Of a stretch of 64,000 bases of DNA, positions 23,107 to 34,890 are shown one piece after another. Below the pieces are notes generated by a model that saw only the letters and a program-made list of their open reading frames with translations, had not been told where the DNA came from and searched no databases. Position 1 is the first letter of the stretch. Each line of letters starts with the position of its first letter. The position numbers and the translations under genes were made by a program. This stretch comes from Triatoma infestans (lineage: Eukaryota > Arthropoda > Insecta > Hemiptera > Reduviidae), in assembly GCA_011037195.1 (NCBI GenBank), contig JAAEAF010014415.1:1-64000 (forward strand), written 5' to 3'.

Positions 23107-23245
23107 TAAGTGAGCCTTTTGTCTAGATGAAGTCCTAAATATCGGACTTTGTCAACTGTTAGTATTATGAATGACAGTTGGGGAAGTAGCGTCGGAAGGT
23201 GAAGGATATATTTGGTTTTGGTAGCAATCTTGAAGAAGTAAAATT
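23107..23245 (-). pseudogene. Jockey-like LINE reverse transcriptase relic, 5' part
   Basis: The minus strand gives KTKYILHLPTLLPQ and, in the same or adjacent frame, VDKVRYLGLHLDKRLT. The latter is the VKYLGLHLD-KRLTW block that follows the reverse transcriptase palm in Jockey-type LINEs, also seen at 42.7 kb. The reading continues weakly to 23037, where the Harbinger element interrupts it, and resumes at 22051. Confidence 0.7.
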
Positions 23246-24196
23246 TATCTCGTAAAAATGCTGACAATAGAAAAACAAATTTGTATTAGGGAACTTGTAA
23301 GCTTAATTTATAAAATCTGCCATGAATTATTCTTCATTCAAATTTTGCTAACTCACCTTTGTTTGTAAAGATCAATTATAACAGTATAACTTTTCAAACA
23401 TTAATTAATTGAAACAATAAATTCAATTCTGAAAAGTTGAAAGCAATAAATCTCGAGCATCCGATTTTTTTGTATTAAAAAAGAAAACACCTACCAACTT
23501 CCATTTGGGCAGAGGGCGTAACAGTTGGCAACCTCAGAGGCAAAGACCTTCTCTATAAGAAATTCATTTATACAAAATAAGTTACAAAAAAAAAAAAATA
23601 TATATAATTTTTTTATTTTATCTTTACCTTTATTATTATATCTTTTGAGATGTAGAAACTTTAAATTATAGTTGTGTGACGTGTAAACAAAATTATTAAT
23701 TAAGAAATATTATTTTCTACGCCCCTGAAAGGAACGCCTTTTTTCATTTTAGTTGAGGGGGGAAGTTCATTAACAGAAAAAAAATATTTCTCAGGTATAT
23801 TTGTAAAATAAAAATAAGAAACCGGATATTTCTTTTATTTTAATTAATTCTAATAATTAGCAGACTCTGTTCCCTCCCCGTAAACAATTTGCTACAAAAA
23901 ACAAAACAACTTTCACTTATAGATCATAGAAGAAGATACAACACAGTACACCATGTAGAAGAAGTAAGTAGTGAAGAGTATATATATATAGTATCTTCAT
24001 AGACAAAACTTGCCTTAGGGTTTTAATTCTCTTTAGCGTGCTTCAAAAGTTCGTGACTAATGAGCACTGGCACGGGTCTATCCTACGGGGAACTAGGTCT
24101 AGTCACGGGATCCTCCAGGCGAACCAGTAATATATATAAAACTTGTATCTCTCTTTTGTTGGAGAATATTTTCTCATCACTTTACCTCCCCCCCCA

Positions 24197-24214
24197 TATA
24201 TATATATATATATA
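24197..24214. repeat. (TA)n microsatellite
   Basis: Short TA dinucleotide run after a C-rich string. A longer open frame across it (24143-24556) is not supported as a gene. Confidence 0.85.
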
Positions 24215-24623
24215 AAGCAAAATATTGCCTATTTTTTCAATGTGCCTTACGTCCTACGGAGGGCTTGTCAGTCAAATATACATTATTGTATATTATCGTA
24301 TTATACATCAAATAAAATCCAAGACCGTTCTACGATTTTAGGGGTGCCCACCCCCGGAGGCTTTATGGGAAAAAATAAACTATTACATTTATTTTCTCTT
24401 AATTCTATGCAATACTTTTCAATTATTAGCTTGATCTGCGATCATAAACAACTTGTTTTCTGTTATGCTTGTCAGATATTTTTCCTCATGAAATGCACAA
24501 ATGAAGTATTAAGTTCAAACTTGCTTTTTGAGTTAAGTTTTCATATACATATGTAATAGTCTCACTTTTCTCTCTCTCTCTCTGCCACCCCCTCTCTCAC
24601 ACAGATATACATACTCTTACAGC

Positions 24624-24628
<5 letters not shown>

Positions 24629-24669
<41 letters not shown>
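24629..24669. repeat. (AC)n microsatellite of about 20 units
   Basis: Uninterrupted AC run preceded by CT repeats near 24571-24584. Confidence 0.9.
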
Positions 24670-24670
<1 letters not shown>

Positions 24671-24711
24671 TGTTTCAAATACCTCAAAACATATATATAT
24701 ATAATATATAT

Positions 24712-24900
24712 GAGTTCGATGAAAAGAGACGGATTTTACCTCTGTGTTCAGGATGCCACGGGTTCGAGCCTAGGCAGTGTTGCCCTTAGATTTTCTCTTC
24801 CTTAGAGCTCCTACAGTTCACTGCCCTGTCCGGTATTGTTTGTAAGGAGAGAAGTATGTCTGTACCAAATAGATTGAGGCTATTTCCCAGAAAGTGCACA
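24712..24900 (+). repeat. tRNA-derived SINE-2, copy 2
   Basis: Box B is intact (ACGGGTTCGAGCCTAGG), followed by CAGTGTTGCCCTTAGATTTT, TAGAGCTCCTACAG and CACTGCCCTGTCCGG. The box A region is degraded and the 3' tail of copy 1 is missing. Confidence 0.75.
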
Positions 24901-25529
24901 GCCATAAAGATTTACATATTTGTGTAAAGGATCATTGAAAAAAATGTCTTGAAGATGTCTTTTACGTACAACAAGTTACAAGTAAAATAATCAATGAGAA
25001 AACAAAAGAGTGAAAAAATAATATAACTCTACTTTGGCAGTTTACTAAAATATGCAACTCAGTAATGAAATAAAGTAAGGAAAAAAGTTCAAAAAAGTGC
25101 ACTAATATGAAATATTAAGTTTATTTAAATAGCGAAACAATAATAAAATTGAAACTTAAAGATATATGTATCTTTAAACACTGATAAAATGATCAATAAC
25201 ATGATCGTTATCAGCCGAATTACGATAACTATTACAATAAATGTAACATATATTGTTATAGAACCATTAGTATAGTGTTTAAACAGTGTGCCGTATCGAG
25301 CTTGATCTATTTACCAGATATATCAGTTACTAAAGGGAACGTTAACATTGTGGGATCAGATAAAGAAAACTGTTAGACTTCCATCCACCATTCTTTATAT
25401 ATATATATAATATAAAATAGAGAGAGAGAAATTGTATTATCCTAAGCCATGCGATCTTCTCACGTCTCCGTGATCTGTTGAAAGGAATTATTATAAGTCC
25501 ACGGGACTGTATGTGTTTGTGCTGTGTAC

Positions 25530-25550
25530 GTGTGTGTGTGTGTGTGTGTG
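25530..25550. repeat. (GT)n microsatellite
   Basis: GT run after CTGTGTAC. No family H sequence surrounds it. Confidence 0.85.
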
Positions 25551-25810
25551 CACTGTATCTAATAAAAGCTTAACCTGCACGCACATATATAGTTATGTAT
25601 TTTCTAGTTTAATACTCCTCTACTTTCTTACTTACAACATTAAATACAGGAATTTAAAATATAAAAATACATTTTAATTTCATATAAAAATTAAGCCTCC
25701 TCAGCAAGAGTTGATGAGGCTAAATATACTGAAAATTGTAGAAAAGTGATATTTTCAACAAAATTAATTTTACCGCAAGTCAAAAAAAAAAAATAAATAA
25801 AGGAATGCCA

Positions 25811-25995
25811 ATTTTTTCAGGCGAGCTTTACGTCCAAGTACCAATCAGATGTCGTGGAAAGAGGCGGGTTTGCAAACATACTTTAGTATACACTACTCAT
25901 ATTAATACAACAAATAAAATCCAAAGCTAAAACCGGGTATCTAATCCTGTACTCTCTCTTAATACACCTTAGCTTTGCTAAGGTACACGAATTCT
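25811..25995 (-). repeat. tRNA-derived SINE-3, diverged copy
   Basis: On plus it reads CAATTTTTTCAGGCGAGCTT, ACGTCCAAGTACC, GTCGTGGAAAGAGGCGG, GCAAACATACTTTAGTA, AAATCCAAAGCTAAAACCGG, in the same order as 3812-4062. Box B is degraded. Confidence 0.65.
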
Positions 25996-26384
25996 TTTTA
26001 CTGAAAAGTAATTAAGCCAATTACGGTATATAAACTGTTGATGAAGGTACTTTGAATTTTGTTTTTCGAACGATACTTTTCTTTATTTTTGCAATCTTTT
26101 GCATATCTGTAACGCAAACTTTATATAATTGTCAAACTTTTGCAATCAAAAATCATATGACAATCCGCCCATTGCTACGTCATTTAACAACACGTCACAT
26201 GAGGCATAACACACTCACCTATTCAAGCCGTAAGGCTTGTAAGGATAGGATGGACCGTAGGGAAGATCAAGACCCGCTTCTAGGAGAAGATCACCGCTAT
26301 TAGGAAAGTCATAAAAGAGAAGTTAGGGTATTTGGAATTTTGGCACTACATTTAATATACCTTCTTCATATTATGTAGGTGATA

Positions 26385-26878
26385 GAATTGTTCGTTGTAC
26401 CTAAAATGATACCTTAGAGGAAAGCATTAATATTGCTGCTACTCCTCCAGAACCCTTAATAAAACACATATTTTCCTGAAATAAATGGTTCAAATTATAT
26501 GAGCTTAATCACGATTTCAAGCAAATTAATCACGAAATTTAAAGAAAATCGATGGATGCAAATCGGGAAAATTGCGGAAAACTAAAAACAAAAACAAAAA
26601 AAAAACATTCAGTAAAGTCGCACTTCCGGTAGATGGTTATTCACTAACACCTTCGTATCAGATAGTGTTGGTACTCAAGACGAGATATTAAGTTTGAGTT
26701 ACTTGCGATTGGTTTTCTTTGTGAGATATTTTGTCCACACAGACACATACAATAAAAAGATTTTTGTGGTGGTAATCAGTGATCGTCAAAATATAATATA
26801 TTTCCGATGGAAAAACTCAGAATTCGACACGATCTCAATACTTTCTCTTACACTAAGTAAGAGAAAGAAAAAAATGTT
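26385..26878 (+). repeat. Family H, 5'-truncated copy
   Basis: Contains GATAGAATTG, AAAATCGATGGATGCAAATC, CGCACTTCCGGTAGATGG, ATTTCCGATGGAAAAACTC and the 3' hairpin TTTCTCTTACACTAAGTAAG with GAGAAAG at 26842-26868. Confidence 0.7.
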
Positions 26879-27223
26879 TAACTGCCAAATATCGTATGCA
26901 AAAATAAAGATGGAATATCTGAATATAAACAAAGCTCGCAACTGAGTAGTTATTCACCAAATTTAAATCAAGATATTTTTCTTATCTCTGTGTTTATTGC
27001 AACTTATAGATTAGGTGACCTATCAGAAATATAATAAAAATTTATAATAAAAAAAAAAGGAAGAAACTCAATTGATGATATTTATTATTGATGACGAATA
27101 AACCAAACATATACATGGAGAAAGAACAAAAGTCTTTTATATAAAAAGTAGAATGAATTAAGTCCAAATTGAGTGGGTTATAAAAGAATACAACCATAAG
27201 AGACACACACAGATAGAGAGATA

Positions 27224-27262
27224 GACAGACAGACAGACAGACAGACAAGAAGAAGAAGAAGA
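27224..27262. repeat. (GACA)n and (GAA)n microsatellites
   Basis: GACA tetranucleotide repeats run directly into AAG/GAA trinucleotide repeats. A 136-codon minus-strand frame spanning it is a low-complexity artefact. Confidence 0.85.
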
Positions 27263-27597
27263 GAGAAAGGATAAATAAATATATTCTTCTAATTTGCATA
27301 TAAGAGGATATAAAGACACAGTTTAGTTTAAATGAAGATGTATTAGTAAAAGTAAAGAAGAGATTTGCATTATTTAGAGCACAAACTAAATAAACAAAAC
27401 AAAACCCCACCAATACTTGCATTGATTTAGCGACGATGTGCTCATATATCACTTTTAGAACTTTTTTATTATAAATTGTTTATATATAGCAATAACATTA
27501 TTGTTTATAAATAGAAGTTCTTATTTTTATTTTAATAATTATAATTCATTAATAGAAAACATAGTTTTTGCTTTACCTAACTGCTGTTATAAGTAAT

Positions 27598-28262
27598 TAT
27601 TATTATTGTTATTAATAATAGGTGCTCGAAGACGCGGGATCTAAGCCAATATGGGCTCTTCACCTCCAGGGGTAAAAAATCGACTCCCAAGAAGACTCGC
27701 TCAGCAATCTACCAGTCTGATCACAATATCTCGAAGATATCTCTGTTCGCCAACTCCCTCATGCTACATAAATACGCGAAACCTAGTATTGGCGAAACGG
27801 TGACACTGACCGAAGTAGTGGTACAACCGTTTCCTTACTCCATCTTCATGATTTGATGACACAATTGATAGGTTCTACCTATTTTGTATAAATGACTTGT
27901 TACCCAAACTTGTCCAGTATAATACAACTTGTCCAGTACACGTACTAGGATCCTCAATTGTATCTTACTCAAGGAACGAAGGAACTGCATGGGCATCCTG
28001 TCTCTCCAGTGTTTCTTCAATTCCCTTTTTTGCTCCATTGTTTAACTTCTTTATCACAAAATTGCTTAGTGATAGTGATGGCTACTGCCAGCTCAGGACT
28101 ACAAAATGGTAATTAAGGGTGTAATTCATACACTCTTTCATTGCCCTTAACACACGCATGTCCTGATACCCAGAAGAGTTTCTATTGCTGAGGCCATTAA
28201 GTCTTCTCCTATATTCATTTACTAGTTTAGAGGTTCACTGGCAAGGCTTTGACAAAGCCTTA
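27598..28262 (-). pseudogene. Degenerate LINE RNase H and C-terminal region with (TAA)n-type tail
   Basis: Across several frameshifts the minus strand gives a GHACVKGNE-like RNase H remnant, then KKHWRDRMPMQFLRSLSK and LRILVRVLDKLYY followed by a SHLYKIGRTYQLC block, resembling the C-terminal LRVLVGLLTGH..HLxKLG..C part of I/R1-type LINEs. The 3' end (plus 27598-27625) is TTA-rich, that is (TAA)n on the element strand, as in the copy at 52 kb. Non-functional. Confidence 0.5.
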
Positions 28263-28291
28263 GTGCAGCTTGACTATTGTAATAGTACCGC

Positions 28292-28620
28292 AAAGATACA
28301 GCAGAGAGAAGAGAGGCCCTCTCTGGTTAACAGAGACTACTCTCTCTGATTTAAGCAGGCTAGAGTGGGAGAACCTGTGTATATAAGCCAGTAGGAATCT
28401 ATCTAAAGGATCTATCAGACACAACCATACAACTGTACATCGCATAGTGATATTTTTACTCTCACCATTCATTCTATCATTTTCATTATAAAGTTCAGTG
28501 CAGTTAGTGTAAACTTAGCTACATTATATTAGTGTCTTCATATCTCGTTCATTTAATCAAACCTAATTTCTCTCCTCAACAAATCCATTATAACTATCAA
28601 AGAATATCCTCACCACTCTA
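28292..28620 (+). repeat. TATA-bearing dispersed repeat, LTR-like, copy 2
   Basis: AGCAGGCTAGAGTGGGAGAA precedes GTGTATATAAGCC (TATA-like), then ATTATAAAGTTCAGTGCAG and ATTTAATCAAACCTAATTTC with TCTCC. Organisation matches 17.9 and 31.9 kb but sequence identity is lower. It starts about 30 bp beyond the LINE relic. Confidence 0.35.
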
Positions 28621-28737
28621 ACTTCTCTCTGCCACTCTCCCACCATGCAGCAGCACTGAATGATACCAATAATCTCAGCCTGGAAAACAGTGGCCATACC
28701 CCCCCTCAAGGCTACAGCTCTTCTATTATTCAGCCAA

Positions 28738-29405
28738 TAGGAAGTATGACGATCGCATCAAATTTTCGAAATTCAATATTTTATCGCAACAGTTTTGAAG
28801 ACTCCTGGAATACGTAAAAATATTTCCAGCGAATGTTAGGTATGTGTGAGGGGGAGGGGTGTGGTGTGTATGTTAGATAACCATCACCGCATTTAACAAT
28901 AGTCTAAAATCAACCAACTGGAAAGTGCGATTTTACTGAATTTCTTTTTCTTCAGTTTTTCCAGATTTTTCGGAAAAAAAATGGCTCTAACGATTTTCTA
29001 TTTATACTTTGCATTACTATCTTATACAATTTGAAAATTCCAAATTTGAAGAAAAATCGGTTAATCGGAAATTCGACTTTACACAATAAGGTTTTTGAAA
29101 TGTTTTTCGAAAAGGATTTTGGATGAATTCTAGGGAGCTGCATCTTGAAAAAAACAAAAAAAAAAAAACAACTAAATTACGCAATTAGTATTTATTACTA
29201 GAGTGGTTGGCAGCGCTGTCATGCGGTCAGCTAAGAAGCCACATTCATTAACTGATCCTAAAATTAACGTGTATAATATACGGGTCTTCTATCACCTTCA
29301 TGTTGTTACAGAAATTACAAGTTAAAGGAAACTTGTCAATTAAAATTTTGATGATATCAAAAAGCGGAAGTCGTATGAGTGTTTCATTCCAAAATTGATT
29401 TATTT
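28738..29405 (-). repeat. Family H, diverged copy
   Basis: It starts with AGGAAGTATGACGATCGCAT (3' end side), contains CAACTGGAAAGTGCGATTTT, TCGGTTAATCGGAAATTCG and GGCTCTAACGATTTTC, and ends near GCGGAAGTCGTATGAGTGTT, the family 5' end. The central microsatellite is missing. Confidence 0.6.
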
Positions 29406-30004
29406 GATTAATCTGATTTATTTGATTTACATCATTAATTACACGAACTTTAAGTTGATAATTTTTGCAAAAGTTTTGATTGTCCATTATGGTAGTTATA
29501 CAATCTAGAGAAATCTTACGATACGTATATTTGAAATGGCACTTTAAAGAAATGCTTATCGCAAAATCCCCTAGTAAGCCTTGAATACTTAACCAAATTA
29601 ACCAAAATAAATAAAAACTAATGAATGTAAATGATCTTTTTATATATTTAGTAAAAATTAGTTCTAAAAAAATAACTTAAAAAAAACGCTCAAACTTTCC
29701 TTGACTGCGTGATAAAAGTCAACGGTGTTAGATATTCTTCTTCTTATATGGAGGAGTTTTTATAGCTCACTTTTACATATATTATAATGGTTATTTTAAC
29801 TGTAACTTATACAGTTACCGGAACTAGTATACGTATGTAAACATGGGATATTTAATGGGTAGAAGCATAACGTCACAGTTCCATTAAAGATTATCACAAA
29901 ATTTAGTGTGAAATATTCATAATCACATACAAACAACTTTTGCCTTATCTTATTGCTGCTGTCAAATAAAGGATGTAGTATTGCGAATCTCGTCAAATAT
30001 TCGT

Positions 30005-30020
30005 CATATATATATATATA

Positions 30021-30062
<42 letters not shown>
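30005..30062. repeat. (TA)n followed by (TG)n microsatellite
   Basis: TA run (30005-30020) and then an uninterrupted TG run of about 20 units. A minus-strand frame beginning MFTHTHTH is a by-product. Confidence 0.9.
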
Positions 30063-30065
<3 letters not shown>

Positions 30066-30423
30066 CATATATTCGTTACTTAACCCTATAATCCTATATA
30101 ACGCTATATAACCCTAATATTCGTTGATATATAGGTTTTTCTGTTTCTTCCGTTCAGATTCTACCACAGCATCTGATAACATAGTTGCGATCAAAATCGC
30201 AACAAGAAGAACACACTTTTTAGAATGATTTTCACGATTTTTTAAATAATGGCTTCAATGACTTTGGTTTCTAATCTTCCTGTCGAGCTAACTATTCCTG
30301 TCAAGGCCTAATCACTTTTATTTGAAAAATATGATTCCAAGAAAAGTTGAATTTTGAAGATATATTAAAAAAAAAAAAGCACTACTCCAATTTGAAGAAA
30401 ATCAAACGGAAGTGGCGGCTTTA

Positions 30424-31108
30424 AGGGCCCTAGACACTCTCAGTTTTACTGCGCAGTTATACACGTGTGACGTCATGTCTCTGTCATAAACTGTGGTAAC
30501 TGTGCAGTTTAGGACGATATTCACGCAGTTATCAGACCTGAGCTATGGGACCCTCTTTTGCAATGTTAAATTGCGCGGCTGAACTGAGATAAATACACAG
30601 TTTTCTCAATTCTTATTCTTTCATGATGGCACCTACTACTAAGAAAAGATCCTTTGATGATGCACATTGATGTGTACTATGCACACTCTAAACATGGGAT
30701 ATTGGAAGTTCATATTATAGCAACAGGAATAAAAAGGCTGCATCTCTTACGAGTTAATAATTAATCGAACAGTTAAAACTTATCGAATCCGATGGGATTC
30801 GTGATACTGTTGTGAAAAAGATTAACAACCTCCGATCTGCGTTCCGTAAGGAGTTGAAAAAAGTTCAAGATTCAAAAAAAATCAGGTAGCTCAAGTATGA
30901 TGTATGCGTGCCATCGCTCTGGTACGAGTATTTTAATGAACTAACGTTACTTGTAGACCAAGAAACTAGTGAGCCTCAAACTGAGGAAACTGGTATAAAA
31001 ACTGACGTTCTACCCTACACTATCAGTTTAGTTAATCGTTCAGTTTTTTCTGCCAGTTATTAGTGCAGTTAGACTGCACAGTAAAACTGGGAGTGTTTAG
31101 GAGGCCCT
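30424..31108 (+). mobile_element. Small PIF/Harbinger element with TTA target duplication
   Basis: The ends are AGGGCC and GGCCCT. The longer terminal repeats pair CAGTTTTACTGCGCAGTT (30441-30458) with an inverted AGACTGCACAGTAAAACTG (about 31071-31089), with mismatches. TTA at 30421-30423 and 31109-31111 is an exact 3-bp duplication, typical of PIF/Harbinger. The interior carries only a MADF-like relic and no transposase, so the copy depended on a relative. Confidence 0.85.
30750..31005 (+). pseudogene. MADF (Myb/SANT-like) domain relic of a Harbinger second ORF
   Basis: A frame gives IEQLKLIESDGIRDTVVKKI then NNLRSAFRKELKKVQDSKK before a stop. After a shift VPSLWYEYFNELTLLVDQ follows, with acidic residues after it. 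Spacing of KKINNLRSAFRKEL and PSLWYxYFxxLxxLxD is that of the MADF domain, a DNA-binding partner often encoded beside Harbinger transposase. The N-terminal third is unreadable. Confidence 0.75.
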
Positions 31109-31281
31109 TTACATCATAGGTTTCTGAGTTCTTCATAATTTTACTTGAAAACGGTTTCAAACAAATTTCTATAAACTTGGAAAGCTAACAACTGCTGCAC
31201 AGAGATAAAAAAAAAAACTATCATTTTTATTTTAAAACATTTTTTTCAGAAAAAGAAATAACACACATGTGCAACTACGGA

Positions 31282-31552
31282 TAAAAAAAAAATCTGGTGT
31301 GAAACACTCAAACTTTCCCTTACTCCCCTTTTAATATAATTAATTATCTATAAAATGACAAAGTTTCTTTAAACTACAAATTTTACTCATTTGTCCTGAA
31401 ATAAATTGGGGTGGGGGGCAAGTACCAATCCATGCAGGAAGGGGGAAGTGAAGAACGGGCCAATATCAACAGAAATAACTCCATATATTTCAAATTTAAC
31501 GCCACAAATTTCGCAAAACTATCATTTAAAATCAATTTCTTTTTTTTTTTTT
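31282..31552 (+). repeat. Family H 5' part, subfamily shared with 7.3 kb
   Basis: AAATCTGGTGTGAAACACTC is the family 5' end, followed by CTTTCCCTTACTCC and GAAGTGAAGAACGGGCCAAT, close to 7335-7560. Confidence 0.65.
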
Positions 31553-31587
31553 AACAATGTTGTAAAAGGAACAGACTGACTATAGGT

Positions 31588-31857
31588 GGATGCATTCTGC
31601 CAAAAGTGAAGCACTCTACTACCAAAAGATGGTAGAACAAGTTTTGCGACAAGTGCAGCGCTCTATAATCAAACGTGGAAGACTTATTTTATAAAATAAA
31701 TTAACTGCTGCCTTTTATTATGCATATGGCAAAATTTATATCTAGTTCTAAACGAAACTTAAACGGAATTAAACGTATTGTGCAATTGTACATTTTGTGC
31801 GACTTTCTATCATGTTTATAATAAACGAAAAGTGAAGCTTATTTCACTCTTGCTTTT
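31588..31857 (+). repeat. Dispersed non-coding repeat, copy 2 of a pair
   Basis: It aligns with 5935-6290 over ACAAGTGCAGCGCTCTATAA, TTAACTGCTGCC and GAAGCTTATTTCACTCTTGC. It ends about 20 bp before the LTR-like repeat. Confidence 0.6.
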
Positions 31858-31877
31858 CTCATACAATAAAGATCTAT

Positions 31878-32190
31878 AGCAGAGAGAGCACACACAAAAT
31901 TTAGAATCTCACTCGCTACTTAGGCCAGACTAAAATGGAAGACTCTGTATATATACAGCTGCGCTAGTCCTACAAGCGACAGTCTTTAAACAGTTTATAC
32001 AGCAGTTACAACGCGTCAGCAACCAACTACTAACTTTCTCTTTACTCAGTCCTAAATCTCTTGCTATCTAATTTCTATTTATGTGTAAAGTCCTGGCAGT
32101 TTTGTGTCTCTATTTTATTATGCAGTGTTCAGCATTCATTCCAGCTTATTTCTCAAAAAACCCTTCCTCACTAATTCCTCTCCCACTGAA
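31878..32190 (+). repeat. TATA-bearing dispersed repeat, LTR-like, copy 3
   Basis: TTAGGCCAGACTAAAATGG, TCTGTATATATACAGC (TATA-like), CAGTTTATACAGCAGTTAC, TAAAGTCCTGGCAGTTTTG and ATTATGCAGTGTTCAGCA match copy 1 at 17.9 kb closely and in order. Confidence 0.45.
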
Positions 32191-32264
32191 ACGTATTATA
32201 TGTCACAATGTTATGTCGTTTTTAATTCCAATGCTTCTAAGGGTATATTAATACTATAAAGTGT

Positions 32265-32735
32265 GGTAGAACCATACATTCAATTGCAGCAGTACTTTAG
32301 AGAGCTTAAACGTTATTGTTCCGTTCGGAACCTCATAAATTTAAAATTTTCCCCAGAAAAGTATCAAATAAAAGTGCTAGGTACTTTAGTATCTGCATAG
32401 TGCAAATAGGTAGTCTAAAGAAAAGCGTTGGCGGCGTATTCGAGAAAATCTCGAAAACTGAATACAAAAACCATTTGTAAAGTCACACTTCCGGTTGATA
32501 GATATCTCTCGAAACCTGCGCGTGTAGTGCTCAGGCTGAATATAAAGTTTTGTGTTTCCTGCGACTTTTCATTTTTAAAATATTTTGTTCACACATACAC
32601 AGACCATATTCATTAAAAACAATTTTCAGACTTCCGATGACTTTAAGACATGTACTCGTATTTCCGGTAAAAACTTAATCAATATTAAAAATTTGACACT
32701 ATCTCCCATAAATATTATATTAAAAGTAAATATTA
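32265..32735 (+). repeat. Family H copy truncated before its 3' hairpin
   Basis: AAGAAAAGCGTTGGCGG, GTCACACTTCCGGTTGATAG and CGTATTTCCGGTAAAAACTT are family blocks. The sequence then runs into AT-rich DNA. Confidence 0.6.
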
Positions 32736-33315
32736 TATATATCATATAAAATCCACATTCTCTTAAGGGAAGGCACTGACCAAATATCGCAACTTCTCTA
32801 GAATCGTAGTGAATTACAGCCACCTCTATTATGTACCTAGAAACATTACCTAGGAACAACCAGAATAATGTTTTACAACTTCTGCCTGCTTTTAAAGCCG
32901 TATACTACTAGTATTCAAAACAAATAAATTTAGTACCAAACTTTTGGGTGATGCGAAAATTTTGTTCAACGATTTATATTATAATTAATTTTTTGCCCCC
33001 ACAAAAAAAAGAAAACGTTTTAAGAATTAACATCAGAAGAAAAATAAATCTCTTTTAATGTTCACAAAAAATTGAAATTCTAGAGGAGAAAAAAAAAATA
33101 ATAAAGCCGGATAGAGGAACACGTTATAATATAAAGAATTCATAATTAGTTTAAAAGTGTAACAACAATTCTCTCTCTCTCTCTCTTTTTTTTAATGACA
33201 TTCCATATTAAAACTAAGTTCTCACATATAACATTTCATCATTATAATATATAGTACAATATTAAATAATATTTATGATATTTGGCTAAAAAAAAAGTTA
33301 GGTCATTTAATGAGA

Positions 33316-33342
33316 ACACACACACACACACACACACACACA
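33316..33342. repeat. (AC)n microsatellite
   Basis: AC run after AATGAGA. No family H context on the right side. Confidence 0.9.
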
Positions 33343-34136
33343 AAGTAACAAAGCTCGCTTCTCCACCTCCATAACTGTATTATATTATTCAAACAGGAAA
33401 GCTGCTGATCCCTGGCCAGTCATCAGCTATATAGTTAATCCTCCTCCCCGCCCCCTCCTCCAATATTAAAACCTAGAATTTATTACCATCACCTTTATTA
33501 TACTAGTTTCCCTATAAACAAGATTGACCAGTTTTCTTATTGTCATACACCTTTCTTACCCTCCCGCAAAGTTGTCCATGGATAAAGACCCCCCACCTGG
33601 GACTTGTTTAATTTTCTTTTTTTGGAATTCCCTTCCTTCATTTTTTTTATTTTTATTTTATTTCTGTAAAATCGTAAAAACAGGTGTCGACAGATAAAAT
33701 TTGTATCACAAGGTTTTAAAAATTTTCTGATCTCTCTTATATTATTAAAAAAACAAAATTGATTTAAAAATAAATTCTGTTTATTGTGGGTATGTGTTTT
33801 TATAATTTTATTATAAATTTGAAACAGTCCATATTTGAAAAAAGTCACATTTTGATTTGGGTTCAAAACTAGAAATAAACTACTTTTTTTTTTTTTTTTT
33901 AATCAGCCAAAAAAGGAACAATATTATTATAAAATTCCCATTCGAATAAAATGCTTGAATATACAAATTTCTATGAATTTTTTTACACTTTTATCAGCCT
34001 AAAGACGAAATAAATATTTGATTTTATTTACTGCACAGATGATGAATCGTTCTCCCAATTCAAATCAGAACTGTACTATTGTGGGTAAGAAAGAAATGAT
34101 GTCATTCTGTACGAGAGAAAGCCTTCTACAACTGTT

Positions 34137-34890
34137 CAAAAAAATCTGATTTGAAACACTCACGATTTTCTCTTGTTTTACTAATATAAATATAAAATGC
34201 ACACACACACACACATATATATAGAGGGAGGGCAAGCACTTAACCAAGCAGGTTGTAGAAATGATTACATTCTAGTCCAGAAGAGAACGTCAATAATAAC
34301 ATTGAACTAGCTCCCCACACCATTTGAATCATTATTTTTTTTTTTTGGAAAAATGTTTCAAATGAAATTGGTAGATTTATATATGTGTAGTTATCGTTCG
34401 AAAGTCAAAGAAAATCGCTAGAGTCTAGAGGAATGCTTAACGTTACGACGTCAAAAATCTAACTTCAAGAAACCTAACAAAATGTTTCAATAAAAATTAT
34501 TGATATGCAGCAGATGATGACAGCAGACGAAATTTAAAGGCAATCCTTAGAAAACCATTTTTGAGATAATCGCTAAAAATTAAAAAAAAAAAAAAAACGA
34601 AAGTTGAAAAAGTAAAGTCCCACGTCCGGTGGATGAATTTTAGCAGAAAAACCTTTGTGGCAGATGCGGTGGTGGTTCCTAAATGGAATATCAAGTTTAA
34701 GCTTCTTTATGATCTTTTCATTTTTGAGGTATTTTGTAGACACTCATAGATACACATATCCGCACCATTCTCAAAAAAACATTTTTTTCGTACTCAGAGG
34801 ACCTCAAAACATATGTTTTCAGTGAAACTCAATTTCGAAAATTTGACATGATCAAGAAACATTCTCCTACTAGGATTAAGAGAAAATAAA
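34137..34890 (+). repeat. Family H, nearly full-length divergent copy
   Basis: The 5' end AAATCTGATTTGAAACACTC and TTTTCTCTTGTTTTAC are present, with a short (AC)n at 34200-34214, CCCACGTCCGGTGGATG, CTCAGAGGACCTCAAAAC and a degraded 3' hairpin at 34861-34886. Confidence 0.65.

Larger units (their letters stand above)
30215..31255 (-). repeat. Family H copy split by a Harbinger element
   Basis: Left part has TTTTAAATAATGGCTTCAAT, CACTTTTATTTGAAAAATAT and AATTTGAAGAAAATCAAACG with GAAGTGGCGGC. The right part resumes TTTACATCATAGGTTTCTGA and ATTTCTATAAACTTGG. The two halves join at the TTA target site of the inserted element. Confidence 0.65.

Noticed and set aside
24143..24556. 137-codon open frame on plus
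   Set aside because: It crosses a C run and a TA microsatellite, is rich in aromatic and serine residues and has no recognisable motif. Treated as chance.
27042..27452. 136-codon open frame on minus
   Set aside because: Phe/Leu/Ser-rich translation of GACA and GAA repeats and AT-rich DNA; no domain.
29796..30068. Minus-strand frame starting with THTHTH
   Set aside because: Produced by the TG microsatellite.
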